A DNA stretch of 64,000 nucleotides from Alteriqipengyuania abyssalis (GCF_019857185.1 NZ_JAHWXP010000001.1:744001-808000), one strand, 5' to 3'; numbered from the stretch's first letter, positions 28,764-36,699 are shown. Notes: generated from the sequence alone by a model not told the origin. Made by a program: numbers and translations.

Positions 28764-31198
28764 TCGGCAGCCTGCTTGAACGGCAGGACAACGCTGTCGT
28801 CATCCACAGCGCCCTCGCTGCGCTCGCCCGGCCAGGCATGGCCGGTGAGCGCGGGGAACCAGTCGGCGGGATTGTCGCCCACCGCTTCGCGCAGCAGGTC
28901 GAGCCGGCGCACGCTGCTTTCGCGACCCGACAGGATCGTGAGGACTTCGGGCGCATTCGACAGGTCGAGCCGCACCACGACGCTCGCATCGGGCTGGCGC
29001 ACGAGGAAGCAGCGGCTGTGCGCGGGCAGCGTGCGGATCAGCGCCAGCTCGTGGCTGGTGAGCCCGAACCCGTCGCAGTAATCCTCTGGCCGCGCGCGGC
29101 TGTTGGGCATGAACACCATGGTCGCGGTCTGTTCGACCAGCGCGGTCGAGATGCGGCTTTCCAGCGCATCGCGCGCGCTCTGCGTGGCGAAACCAACCAG
29201 CGCGTTGCGTTTACGCAGCGTCTTGAGCCAGTCGCGAATGCGAGCGGCGAAGACCTCGTCATCAAGCGCCTTCCAACCCTCGTCGATCAGGATCATCGTC
29301 GGCTCGCCATCGAGCCGCTCTTCGATCCGGTGGAACAGGTACATCATCGTCGGTGTGCGCAGGCGCGGATTTTCGAGCAGCGCGGTCATGTCGAAGCCGA
29401 GCGTCTTGCGATCGAGGTCCAGCTCGTCGGTCTCGTTGTCGAACAGCCAGGCGTGCTCGCCGCCATGGATCCATGCCGACAGGCGATCCGCCAGATCGCC
29501 CGGCTCGGGACGGCGCGTGCCGCTGAGCAGCTCGCGGAAATTGCGCAACCGGCGCAGGCTCGCATCGTTCTCGTACGCCGCATCGACCGCATGGCTGATC
29601 GTCTGGAGTTCCTCGGGCCCTTCGGCCTTCAGCATCACGCCCAGCCAGTCGCGCAGGAAGGCGCGGTTTGCAGGCGTGTCGGGCAGCGCGAGCGGATTGA
29701 AACCCGAAGGCTCGCCCGCATAGATCCGGTCGTAGCGCCCGCCGATCCCGCGCACGAACAGCTCCGCGCCGCGATCCTTGTCGAACAAAATGGTGCGCGG
29801 ATTGAACTTCTGCGCCTGCGCGGCGAGGAAGTTCATCACCACGGTCTTGCCCGAACCCGACGGGCCGATGACCGAGAAGTTGCCCAGGTCGCCATTGTGG
29901 AAGTTGAAGAAGAACGGCGTCGCGCTGGTCGTTTCCAGCAGCGTCACCGCCTCGCCCCAGTGGTTGCCCTCGGCCTGCCCCAGCGCGAAGCCGTGCAGCG
30001 AGCCGAAGCTCGCCATATTGGCCGAAGAGATCATCGCGCGGCGCACGATATACTGCTCGTTGCCGGGGAACTGCGCCCAGAATGCAGGCTCTAGGTTGGT
30101 ATCCTCGCGGACCACTATAGCACCCGTATCGGCCAGCGCGGCGGCGCAGGCGGCGGTTGCATCGTCGAGCCTGGGGAGCGTCTTCTCACGCACCAGCACG
30201 CTCAGGTGATGATCGCCGAAGCCGACCGCGCCATTGCCCAGCGCATCGCGCGCGGCGAGCATGTCCGCACGCTCGGCCTGCGCTTCCTCGTCGACGGAGC
30301 GCAGGCGGCGGATCGCCAGATCCATCCGCTCGCGCGCGGTGGTCCGTTCGGACGGGGCATAGCTTTCCGAAACGACCATTTCGTAGGGCAGCCGCAGCAG
30401 CCCATCGAGCAGGCCCGGGCTGGTCGCGTCGGGATAATCCTTGAGGCTCAGCATCGCGGCGAAATCGGGATCACCCGAGCCGCGCAGCTCCATCGCGTCG
30501 ATCCCGAAGCTCGCCCGGCGATAGGGCAGCATGTGGCCGATGTCGCGGTCTTCGGCCGGACGGCGGACCGGCTGCATCTCGCCATTATAAAGCGCGGAGA
30601 GCAGCTCGAGAATTTCGGAATTGGTGTAGCCCTTGGGGCCGGTGTAATCGCCCAGCAGCGCCGCCCCGTAGGGTTGCAACGAGGCGACCAGGCCGGTCGC
30701 AGCCGCGCGCAGGGAGCGCAAGTCCTTGGGATCGACCTCGACCGCCTGCTTCTTGCGGTTGCTGAGCGCCTTGCCCGCCTTCTCGACCCAGCCCGCCTTG
30801 CCGCGTGCGGGGCGACGGATCAGCGTGACGAACTGGTCGTTGATGAACAGCGATCCCGAGCCGAGCCGCTCCTTCCACCGCGCATCTATATGGCGCGCGA
30901 GCGGGTCTTCGAATTCGGCGTCCAGCTCCACCTCCACCCGGCGACGGATCACGTGGTGATACATCACGAAGCGGCTGTCGAGCGTGCTGCGCAGCATCAC
31001 CTCGCGCGTGGCGGCATGGGCGTTGAGCGCTTCGGTATCCTCGGTCTCGAACAGCAGGCCGGGCACCTGAATCGCGGTCAGCAGCGCGCCGTCGCGCAGC
31101 ATCAACGTGTGCTCGTCCACCAGACGCGCAAAAGGCAGCCGGTCGCCGACGCGGGCTTCCTTTGCGCTCCAGGCAGCAGCTCCGATCCATTTGCTCAT
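28760..31198 (-). CDS. virB4: VirB4 type IV secretion ATPase
   Basis: 812 aa, the expected size. The largest T4SS ATPase, bound to the inner membrane. Walker A is GPSGSGKTVVMNFLAAQAQ near residue 445, and Walker B is PTMILIDEGWKALDDEVFAA near 635. The N-terminal CagE/TrbE/VirB domain has EHTLMLRDGALLTAIQVPG. A later RKRNALVGFATQSARDAL matches the family. It is separated from virB3 by 23 nt and coupled to virB6 by an ATGA overlap. Confidence 0.97.
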   Translation of the reverse strand: MSKWIGAAAWSAKEARVGDRLPFARLVDEHTLMLRDGALLTAIQVPGLLFETEDTEALNAHAATREVMLRSTLDSRFVMYHHVIRRRVEVELDAEFEDPLARHIDARWKERLGSGSLFINDQFVTLIRRPARGKAGWVEKAGKALSNRKKQAVEVDPKDLRSLRAAATGLVASLQPYGAALLGDYTGPKGYTNSEILELLSALYNGEMQPVRRPAEDRDIGHMLPYRRASFGIDAMELRGSGDPDFAAMLSLKDYPDATSPGLLDGLLRLPYEMVVSESYAPSERTTARERMDLAIRRLRSVDEEAQAERADMLAARDALGNGAVGFGDHHLSVLVREKTLPRLDDATAACAAALADTGAIVVREDTNLEPAFWAQFPGNEQYIVRRAMISSANMASFGSLHGFALGQAEGNHWGEAVTLLETTSATPFFFNFHNGDLGNFSVIGPSGSGKTVVMNFLAAQAQKFNPRTILFDKDRGAELFVRGIGGRYDRIYAGEPSGFNPLALPDTPANRAFLRDWLGVMLKAEGPEELQTISHAVDAAYENDASLRRLRNFRELLSGTRRPEPGDLADRLSAWIHGGEHAWLFDNETDELDLDRKTLGFDMTALLENPRLRTPTMMYLFHRIEERLDGEPTMILIDEGWKALDDEVFAARIRDWLKTLRKRNALVGFATQSARDALESRISTALVEQTATMVFMPNSRARPEDYCDGFGLTSHELALIRTLPAHSRCFLVRQPDASVVVRLDLSNAPEVLTILSGRESSVRRLDLLREAVGDNPADWFPALTGHAWPGERSEGAVDDDSVVLPFKQAAE

Positions 31199-31221
31199 GC
31201 GTCGACCCTCCTAGGTCGAGT

Positions 31222-31506
31222 TCAGGCGGCGTAGCTGTTGCAGCCCCACCGCTTGTAATTCTTGACCCGCGGGCACTTGCTGACCTTGGTGATCCACAGG
31301 TCGAAGATGCGCGGTTCGCGAAGGCAGGCGAAATAGCCGATGCCGTGCATCGCGGCGGCGACCGGCAGCGCCAGCCAGCTGCCGGTGATCAGAAACACCT
31401 CGGTGGTGACGCCGATATTGATGATGAAATAGTTCAGCGTCACGCCCGCAAACATCTGCGGACGGGTCAGCGCACGGTGGACCGGATGGCGAACGAGCTG
31501 ATCCAT
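31222..31506 (-). CDS. virB3: VirB3-like membrane protein
   Basis: 94 aa from the ATG at 31506 (MDQLVRHPVHRALTRPQMFA). VirB3 proteins are short, with one or two helices (here FAGVTLNYFIINIGVTTEVF and LALPVAAAMHGIGYFACL), and carry the typical HRALTRPQM near the N-terminus. It has the usual position between VirB2 and VirB4 and probably helps assemble the pilus. The C-terminus holds three cysteines with its KVSKCPRVKNYKRWGC. Confidence 0.9.
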   Translation of the reverse strand: MDQLVRHPVHRALTRPQMFAGVTLNYFIINIGVTTEVFLITGSWLALPVAAAMHGIGYFACLREPRIFDLWITKVSKCPRVKNYKRWGCNSYAA

Positions 31507-31528
31507 TCGTCTGTCCCCTTCCCCCGGC

Positions 31529-31831
31529 CTAGCCCGCCGCCGCCTGGATGCCCGCGACGATCGAGGCGGCACCGAACAGAATGAACACGCCGATGATCAC
31601 GGTCGCGCCGAAGCGCCAGTTCATCCGGCCGGTCAGCATCATGAAACCGACCGCAGCCACCGCCATCACCGCGACCGCCGTGGCGACCGAGCCGAGCAGC
31701 GTGCCCTGCAGCCACGCCAGCGCGTTGACGATCGGCCCCGCGCCCTGCGGGTCGTTCGCCTGGACCTGCGCGAGTGCCGCGCTGGGAGAAACCAGCGCCA
31801 GAAGCGTCGCAAATCGGGAAAGCGGGTTCAT
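31529..31831 (-). CDS. virB2: VirB2/TrbC-type pilin
   Basis: 100 aa. The ATG at 31831 is preferred over 31837 because AAAGG lies 7 nt upstream of it. A signal peptide (LSRFATLLALVSPSAALAQ) is cleaved to leave a small mature protein with two hydrophobic helices (LLGSVATAVAVMAVAAVGFM and ATVIIGVFILFGAASIVAGI), separated by the positively charged TGRMNWRFG loop. This is the classic VirB2 pilin plan. Gaps of 10 and 22 nt to virB1 and virB3 support one operon. Confidence 0.93.
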   Translation of the reverse strand: MNPLSRFATLLALVSPSAALAQVQANDPQGAGPIVNALAWLQGTLLGSVATAVAVMAVAAVGFMMLTGRMNWRFGATVIIGVFILFGAASIVAGIQAAAG

Positions 31832-31841
31832 CTTCATACCT

Positions 31842-32480
31842 TTAGTCGTTCCGTGAATGATTAGAGAGGCGACCCATGATCGCCGCCACGTAAGCTTGCG
31901 TCTCGCGGATGCGCGGCACGCCATTGGCGCGGATCACCCGTCCGGGCCCCGCGTTGTAGGCGGCCAGCGCCTTCTCCAGGTCGCCGTCGAACCGGTCGAG
32001 CTGTTCGCGCAGGTAGCGCGCCCCGCCCTCCAGATTGGCGAAGGGATCGTCCGGGTTCACGCCCAGATCGCGCGCGGTGCCGGGCATCAGCTGGGCCAGG
32101 CCGCGCGCGCCCACCGGGGAGCGGGCATCGGCGCGCCAGCGGCTTTCCTGCCACACCAGCGCCTCGATCAGGCTGGGGCTGAGATCGAACCGCGCGGCAA
32201 GCTCTGCCACCTTGGCCTTGTAGGTATCGGGAACCGCGCGTGCGGTTACTCGGGGGTCGGACGTGACATGCGCAGGCACGTCTTCCAGCACCGCTTCGCC
32301 ATCGAGCGCGGCGAGCTGGGCCGGCGTCATCGACAGGTCGCCCGCGGGCATGCCTGCCTGCTGGCCCGCGATCCAACGCGCGCCATTCTCTCCGATTTCC
32401 ATTACATCGGCCCGCGCCGGGGCCGAAAGCAGGGTAAGGGAGGCGAGAATCGCCAACCGACCCGTTGTCCCGAGAATCAT
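31842..32480 (-). CDS. virB1: VirB1-type lytic transglycosylase
   Basis: 212 aa, with a GGAGGG ribosome-binding site before the ATG at 32480. Signal peptide LAILASLTLLSAPARA. The SLT domain (residues about 90-205) has the catalytic Glu in ALVWQESRWRADARSPVGAR, then GLAQLMPGTARDLGV, and AYNAGPGRVIRA near the end. It opens peptidoglycan locally for assembly of the secretion channel. It is first in the leftward T4SS operon. Confidence 0.93.
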   Translation of the reverse strand: MILGTTGRLAILASLTLLSAPARADVMEIGENGARWIAGQQAGMPAGDLSMTPAQLAALDGEAVLEDVPAHVTSDPRVTARAVPDTYKAKVAELAARFDLSPSLIEALVWQESRWRADARSPVGARGLAQLMPGTARDLGVNPDDPFANLEGGARYLREQLDRFDGDLEKALAAYNAGPGRVIRANGVPRIRETQAYVAAIMGRLSNHSRND

Positions 32481-32577
32481 CGAGCCCTCCGTCCAACCGC
32501 CTTGCGCATCATACATGACAGCGCAGTGACATATAGCTGAACGGTTCCAGCCCGTAATCCCGATTTCGCAACGGCTT

Positions 32578-32628
32578 GTCGCCGCAAATCGCGCCCGCCC
32601 GGGTCGGGAAGGCACGAATTGCGGCGAC
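32578..32628. promoter_or_regulatory. Inverted repeat upstream of the T4SS operon
   Basis: GTCGCCGCAA (32578-32587) and TTGCGGCGAC (32619-32628), a perfect 10-bp inverted repeat with a 31-nt spacer. It lies 98-148 bp upstream of the virB1 start, in a 211-bp gap where the operon promoter must be. It could be a spaced operator; without a T-tract it does not look like a terminator. Confidence 0.35.
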
Positions 32629-32691
32629 GAAAAGCACATGCGCGGGCCATCCCTGGGACGGCCGCGCGCACGCAAGATTTTTGGTCCGTTG

Positions 32692-33015
32692 TTAGCGGGT
32701 GGCGACCTTGTCGCGCTGCTGGGCGAACTCGCCCCGGTCGAGCATACGGAGCCCGTCACGCGCCAGATCCGCCGGATAGACGTAGCGTCCGTCGGTGGTT
32801 TCCAGCGTATAGTCGATCCGCATGCTGCGGACCTTTTCGAACGCGCGGCGGGCAGCTTCGGTCTCGCCCTGCTCGGCCAGCTTCACACCCAGGTTGAGAA
32901 GCGCAGCAGGGTCTTCCTGCGATTCGATCAGCGCGATCGGCGTCGGCGCGAGCGGCTCGGCGGCAGGCGCTCCCTGAACCATCATGGCACCCACGATCAG
33001 ACTTTGGACAATCAT
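32692..33015 (-). CDS. Small exported protein with one TPR-like unit
   Basis: 107 aa with a good ribosome-binding site (AGGAG, 8 nt before the ATG). The N-terminus is a short hydrophobic stretch (MIVQSLIVGAMMVQGAPAAE), probably a signal peptide. The middle (DPAALLNLGVKLAEQGETEA then ARRAFEKVRSM) resembles a single tetratricopeptide repeat. The end (YVYPADLARDGLRMLDRGEF) is shared in style with other small sphingomonad exported proteins. Function unknown. It is upstream of virB1 in the same direction, but the 211-nt gap argues against belonging to that operon. Confidence 0.75.
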   Translation of the reverse strand: MIVQSLIVGAMMVQGAPAAEPLAPTPIALIESQEDPAALLNLGVKLAEQGETEAARRAFEKVRSMRIDYTLETTDGRYVYPADLARDGLRMLDRGEFAQQRDKVATR

Positions 33016-33084
33016 GTTTCGCTCTCCTGTTTTCTGGAGACTTTTATGAACTTCCTGACCCGGAAGTGCAACAAAACTGAAACA

Positions 33085-33102
33085 TTGTCATCTTTCCGTC
33101 AC
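33085..33102 (+). promoter_or_regulatory. Pho-box-like sequence, orientation unfavourable
   Basis: TTGTCAT, 4 nt, CCGTCAC: each half matches the CTGTCAT-type PhoB repeat at six of seven positions, with the correct 11-nt period. It reads on the plus strand, whereas both flanking genes run leftward, so activation of either would need the opposite orientation. Confidence 0.2.
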
Positions 33103-33202
33103 GCCGCCGGAGACGAAATCGGCGGTCTTCCGATGCTTTCACCCAAGATTCGGAAAATGACGCGTTGTCACAAATAGTGCTTTCGCCAAGAAAACGCGCC
33201 GG

Positions 33203-33661
33203 TCAGCTATCCGCCGGGCGCTTCATCTGAAGCCCGCTACGCTTGCAGCTGGCAACCAGATCGCCATGCTGGTTGAACGCGCGGTGCTCGAACGTCACGA
33301 TCCCGGCATTGGGGCGCGACTTGCTTTCGCGCAGGGAGACGATCTCGGTCTCGATCCGGATCGTGTCGCCGTGGAACAGCGGCTTGGGGAAGCGGACCTC
33401 GTCCCACCCCAAATTCGCCACAGCCGTACCCAGCGTCGTGTCGTTGACCGAAATGCCGACCATCACCGAGAGCGTGAAGCACGAGTTGACGATCCGGGTG
33501 CCGAACTCGGTGCCCTTCATGTATTCCTCGTCGAGGTGCAGCTGCGCCGGATTGTGCGTCATGCAGGTGAACATGACGTTGTCCGTTTCGGTCACCGTGC
33601 GGCGGATCGGGTGATCGATCACCTGCCCCACTTCCATATCGTCGAACCAGATCCCGGCCAT
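33203..33661 (-). CDS. MaoC-like hotdog-fold dehydratase
   Basis: 152 aa from the ATG at 33661; GGAG lies 8 nt upstream, whereas the ATG at 33667 would be too close. The hotdog domain has VTETDNVMFTCMTHNPAQLH, then LDEEYMKGTEFGTRIVNSCF and a later FPKPLFHGDTIRIETEIVSL. MaoC enzymes hydrate 2-enoyl-CoAs. In most, the catalytic dyad comes from D-x-N-P-x-H; here a His replaces the Asp (MTHNPAQLH), a form I associate with mesaconyl-CoA-hydratase-like members. Substrate unknown. Divergent from the holin gene. Confidence 0.85.
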   Translation of the reverse strand: MAGIWFDDMEVGQVIDHPIRRTVTETDNVMFTCMTHNPAQLHLDEEYMKGTEFGTRIVNSCFTLSVMVGISVNDTTLGTAVANLGWDEVRFPKPLFHGDTIRIETEIVSLRESKSRPNAGIVTFEHRAFNQHGDLVASCKRSGLQMKRPADS

Positions 33662-33787
33662 GTGCATCTCTCCTTTGCTTGAATGCGTTTGTGGCGGGCG
33701 TAGCTGCGGCTCTCCGGCCCGCAAACCATTTTCCTACTCGAACCGATCTGGTTACGTGATGCAGCTCCAACAATCCGGAGTCGTCCC

Positions 33788-34201
33788 ATGCCCCTCATCG
33801 AAAGCCTGATCGGACCCGTCGCCTCGATCATCGACAAGATCATCCCGGACAAGGAAGCGCGCGCCAAGGCCAAGCTCGAACTGCTCGCGCTGGAAGGATC
33901 ACAGGAACTCAAGGCGATAGAGGCGCGCATGTCCGCAATCGTGGCCGAGGCGCAGTCGGCGGACCCGTGGACCAGCCGCGCGCGCCCCAGCTTCCTCTAC
34001 GTGATGTACGCGATGATCCTGTTCGCGCTGCCGATGGGCATCCTCTCCGCCTTCGATCCGCGCATGGCGGTAAACATCGGCAACGGCATCACCGCCTATC
34101 TGCGCGGCCTTCCCGAAGAACTCTACGCGCTCTTCGGCACCGGCTACCTCGGCTACACCGCCGCGCGCCAGTGGGGTAAGGTCAAGGGCGTGGAGCGGTA
34201 G
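33788..34201 (+). CDS. GTA-type three-helix holin family protein
   Basis: 137 aa with a CCGGAG ribosome-binding site. The N-terminal amphipathic segment (LIESLIGPVASIIDKIIPDK) and helical Lys/Glu/Ala stretch are followed by hydrophobic helices (FLYVMYAMILFALPMGILSA; later LYALFGTGYLGYTAARQWGK). The layout and the WTSRARPSFLY motif match the holin family named for gene-transfer-agent release in Rhodobacter. Holins permeabilise the inner membrane for cell lysis. No endolysin or phage structural gene lies beside it. In Rhodobacter the lysis genes are also apart from the main GTA cluster. Confidence 0.75.
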   Translation: MPLIESLIGPVASIIDKIIPDKEARAKAKLELLALEGSQELKAIEARMSAIVAEAQSADPWTSRARPSFLYVMYAMILFALPMGILSAFDPRMAVNIGNGITAYLRGLPEELYALFGTGYLGYTAARQWGKVKGVER

Positions 34202-34233
34202 GGATGTCGCCGCGCTTTTCGCGTCACACCTCA

Positions 34234-34258
34234 CAATTAATATTGTTCGCAATATAAT
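34234..34258. promoter_or_regulatory. Candidate OhrR operator and AT-rich promoter of ohr
   Basis: CAATTAATATTG (34234-34245) runs into an inverted repeat ATATTG-TTCG-CAATAT (34240-34255). This is one of the most AT-rich patches of the region and resembles the TACAATT/AATTGTA OhrR boxes of other bacteria. It lies 42-66 bp upstream of ohr, whose downstream neighbour is a MarR-family gene. Confidence 0.5.
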
Positions 34259-34299
34259 TTCCCACTACCCATCTCTTCATCAAACCAAAGGATCTGATG

Positions 34300-34725
34300 A
34301 TGAGCACTCTCTACAAGACACGCGTCAATGCCTACGGTGGGCGCAGCGGCACGATCAAAAGCGAGGACGGCATCCTCGATATGGCGCTCGCCCTGCCCAA
34401 GGAACTGGGCGGCAAGGGCCGCGCAACCAATCCGGAGCAGCTGTTCGCGGCAGGTTATGCCGCCTGCTTCGAGAATGCCGTGATCCACGTAACCCGTGCA
34501 CAGGCCCACAAGGTGCGCGACGAGGATATCGAGGTTTCTTGCGAAGTTGGGCTGGTGCCGAACGGCGAAGACGGCTTTAAGCTGGTCGTGGCGCTCGATG
34601 CCGAGATTGCCGGTGTCGAACAGTCCAAGGCCGAGGAAATCGTGAAAGCTGCCCACGCCGTGTGCCCCTACTCCAACGCGATCCGCGGCAATGTCGACGT
34701 CACTCTGACCGTCTTCGCGCAGTGA
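34300..34725 (+). CDS. ohr: Organic hydroperoxide resistance protein
   Basis: 141 aa. Ohr reduces organic hydroperoxides with two reactive cysteines, in FAAGYAACFENAVIHV and in AAHAVCPYSNAIRGN. YKTRVNAYGGRSGTIKSEDG is the family N-terminus. The ATG at 34300 has AAAGGA 7 nt upstream; the ATG at 34297 is the alternative. The stop overlaps the GTG of the MarR-family gene by two bases, so enzyme and regulator are coupled. Confidence 0.95.
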   Translation: MSTLYKTRVNAYGGRSGTIKSEDGILDMALALPKELGGKGRATNPEQLFAAGYAACFENAVIHVTRAQAHKVRDEDIEVSCEVGLVPNGEDGFKLVVALDAEIAGVEQSKAEEIVKAAHAVCPYSNAIRGNVDVTLTVFAQ

Positions 34726-35189
34726 GCGATCCGGTGGCAACATCACGCGAACGGGATGATCCCCTGCTGCTCGATCGGCAGATCTGCTTTCCCCTGTATG
34801 CTGCCACCAACCTGCTGAACCGGCGGTACGGGCCAGTTCTCCGACCGCTCGGACTCACTTATCCCCAGTATCTTGTCATGCTGGTGCTATGGGAAGAGGA
34901 GCCCCAGACCGTCGGCAGCCTTGGTGCGCGCCTCTATCTCGACAGCGGGACATTGACGCCCCTGCTCAAGCGGATGGAAGCGGCCGGCCACATCACACGG
35001 TCGCGCGATCCGGATGACGAACGGCGCGTGGTCGTAGGGCTTACCGAAAAGGGCAGAGCCTTGCGCGAGCAGGCCCTGCACGTGCCCGAGACCATCGCCA
35101 GCGGACGAACTCCCGAGGGAATCGAGGAACTCGGCAACAGCGTGCGAAAGCTCGTCGCCCTGCTAGCGGATCAGAATTCGAAAGCCTGA
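34722..35189 (+). CDS. ohrR: MarR-family repressor, probable OhrR
   Basis: 155 aa from the GTG at 34722, overlapping the ohr stop. The winged helix-turn-helix includes PQTVGSLGARLYLDSGTLTP, LLKRMEAAGHITRSRDPDDE and RRVVVGLTEKGRALREQAL. The peroxide-sensing Cys of OhrR is present early in RQICFPLYAATNLLNRRYGP (Cys about residue 19), with tyrosines after it. It is expected to bind the AT-rich palindrome before ohr and release it on oxidation. Confidence 0.9.
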   Translation: MSDPVATSRERDDPLLLDRQICFPLYAATNLLNRRYGPVLRPLGLTYPQYLVMLVLWEEEPQTVGSLGARLYLDSGTLTPLLKRMEAAGHITRSRDPDDERRVVVGLTEKGRALREQALHVPETIASGRTPEGIEELGNSVRKLVALLADQNSKA

Positions 35190-35247
35190 CCCCCTTACGA
35201 GCTTAGCTCCCCGCTATCCGAGCTCGACGCGGCGTGATCAGCGGTCT

Positions 35248-35280
35248 GGAGCGGCGGCAGGCCCTTTTCACCACCGCTCC
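35248..35280. terminator. Hairpin between ohrR and the converging SDR gene
   Basis: GGAGCGG-C-GG (35248-35257) pairs with CC-A-CCGCTCC (35271-35280) with one mismatch; TTTT occurs in the loop. A plausible bidirectional terminator but not a strong one. Confidence 0.4.
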
Positions 35281-35291
35281 GATACAACTGG

Positions 35292-36044
35292 CTAAAGCTT
35301 GACCGCTGCGTTGCCGCCATCCGCCCATAGAGCCGAACCCGTCACGAAACTGGCCATGTCGCTGGCGAGGAACAGCGCCGCCTGCGCAATTTCGCAAGGG
35401 TCTGCGATTCGCTTCATGGCGTGCAGGCTGGCGGCCCACTCGCGCTGATCCGCATCGCCGGCCATTTCGGTGGCGGTCCCGCCGGGCAGCAGCGCATTGG
35501 CGCGAATCCCCTGCGCGGCATAATCCGCCGTGATCGCCCGGACGAGCCCCATCAGCCCCGCCTTCGCAGCGGCATAGGGTCCCATTCCAGGCAGCCCCAC
35601 ACTAGTCCCGACGAAGCTGCCGGTGAACACCAGCGCTCCGCCGCCCCCGGCAAGCATCGCCGGAATCTGGCTCCGCGCTCCCAGAAAAGCGGCTGTCAGG
35701 TTCGCGTCGACAACCTGCGTCCACGTCTCGATGCTCGTGTCGGCCAGCGGGCCCATTTCGCCCACCAGGCCAGCATTGTTGAACGCGACATCCAGTCTGC
35801 CGAAGGTATCGAGCGCGGTGGCGACGGCATCCCGATGCGTATTCTCCTGCGTAACATCGCCGACCACGACCCTCACCTGGCCGCCATCCCGTTCAATTTC
35901 GGCTGCGACCTCTTCGAGACGGTCCGCCCGCCTTGCGACGAGGACGAGCGAGGCCCCATGCTCTGCGAACAGGCCGGCAGCGGCTCTGCCTATGCCAGCA
36001 CTAGCTCCGGTGATGATTGCCGCTTTGCCGTCGAGTAATTTCAT
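35292..36044 (-). CDS. SDR-family oxidoreductase
   Basis: 250 aa from the ATG at 36044, with TAGGAGC upstream. Classical short-chain dehydrogenase: the cofactor motif is AAIITGASAGIGRAAAGLF, the structural motif is VAFNNAGLVGEMG, and the catalytic Ser, Tyr and Lys are in VFTGSFVGTSVGLPGMGPYA and YAAAKAGLMGLVRAITADYA. The C-terminus (SDMASFVTGSALWADGGNAA) is typical. The substrate is unknown. It converges with ohrR. Confidence 0.92.
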   Translation of the reverse strand: MKLLDGKAAIITGASAGIGRAAAGLFAEHGASLVLVARRADRLEEVAAEIERDGGQVRVVVGDVTQENTHRDAVATALDTFGRLDVAFNNAGLVGEMGPLADTSIETWTQVVDANLTAAFLGARSQIPAMLAGGGGALVFTGSFVGTSVGLPGMGPYAAAKAGLMGLVRAITADYAAQGIRANALLPGGTATEMAGDADQREWAASLHAMKRIADPCEIAQAALFLASDMASFVTGSALWADGGNAAVKL

Positions 36045-36198
36045 GATGTGCGCTCCTATTGCGCGGCAACGCGATAGGGGTGGGTGCCGCGCCGATGCGT
36101 CCCGGAACATGCGTTCAAACGGGGCTCGCTCGAATTCGCCTAGGGACAGGCGTCGCGCCGCGCTTCCTTGACGTCTCGCCAGACGCTACGCGCAGCGG

Positions 36199-36633
36199 AT
36201 GAGCACCACTATCTTCATCTTCAACGGCCCCAATCTCAACCTGCTCGGCACGCGCGAGCCGGAGATCTACGGCACCACCACGCTGGCCGAGATCGACGCG
36301 GCGTGCGTCGCCAAGGCGCGCGAGCACGGCCTTTCTGTCGATTTTCGCCAGAGCAACCACGAAGGCGTGCTGGTCGACTGGATACACCAGGCGCACAAGG
36401 CGAAGGCGCGCGCGATCATCATCAACGCGGCGGCCTATACCCACACCTCCATCGCGCTGCTCGATGCGGCGAAGGCGGTCACCCCGCCGGTGATCGAGGT
36501 GCACCTGTCGGACCCGCACACGCGCGAGGAATTCCGCCACAAATCCTATATCGGCGAGGCTGCCGTCGCCTGCTTCAAGGGAAAGGGGCTGCAGTCCTAT
36601 CTCGACGCAATCGACGCGGTTGCCGCCCTCTAA
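36199..36633 (+). CDS. aroQ: 3-dehydroquinate dehydratase, type II
   Basis: 144 aa. Third enzyme of the shikimate pathway. Family motifs: FNGPNLNLLGTREPEIYG (with the catalytic Tyr in the following flexible loop), DFRQSNHEGVLVDWIHQA, INAAAYTHTSIALLDA, and PVIEVHLSDPHTREEFRHKS with the catalytic His. The order aroQ-accB-accC is common in alphaproteobacteria. The gap to accB is 66 nt. Confidence 0.97.
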   Translation: MSTTIFIFNGPNLNLLGTREPEIYGTTTLAEIDAACVAKAREHGLSVDFRQSNHEGVLVDWIHQAHKAKARAIIINAAAYTHTSIALLDAAKAVTPPVIEVHLSDPHTREEFRHKSYIGEAAVACFKGKGLQSYLDAIDAVAAL

Positions 36634-36699
36634 ACCTTGCATGAACGCGGGCAGCAGCGCATACGCCCCTCTTCCCCCATTCACCGATCAAGGTTGTCC

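Noticed and set aside
26785-28989. Single 734-codon frame containing VirB9
   Set aside because: The upstream part is a wrong-frame reading of virB6; VirB9 starts at 27564 with a signal peptide and an ATGA overlap.
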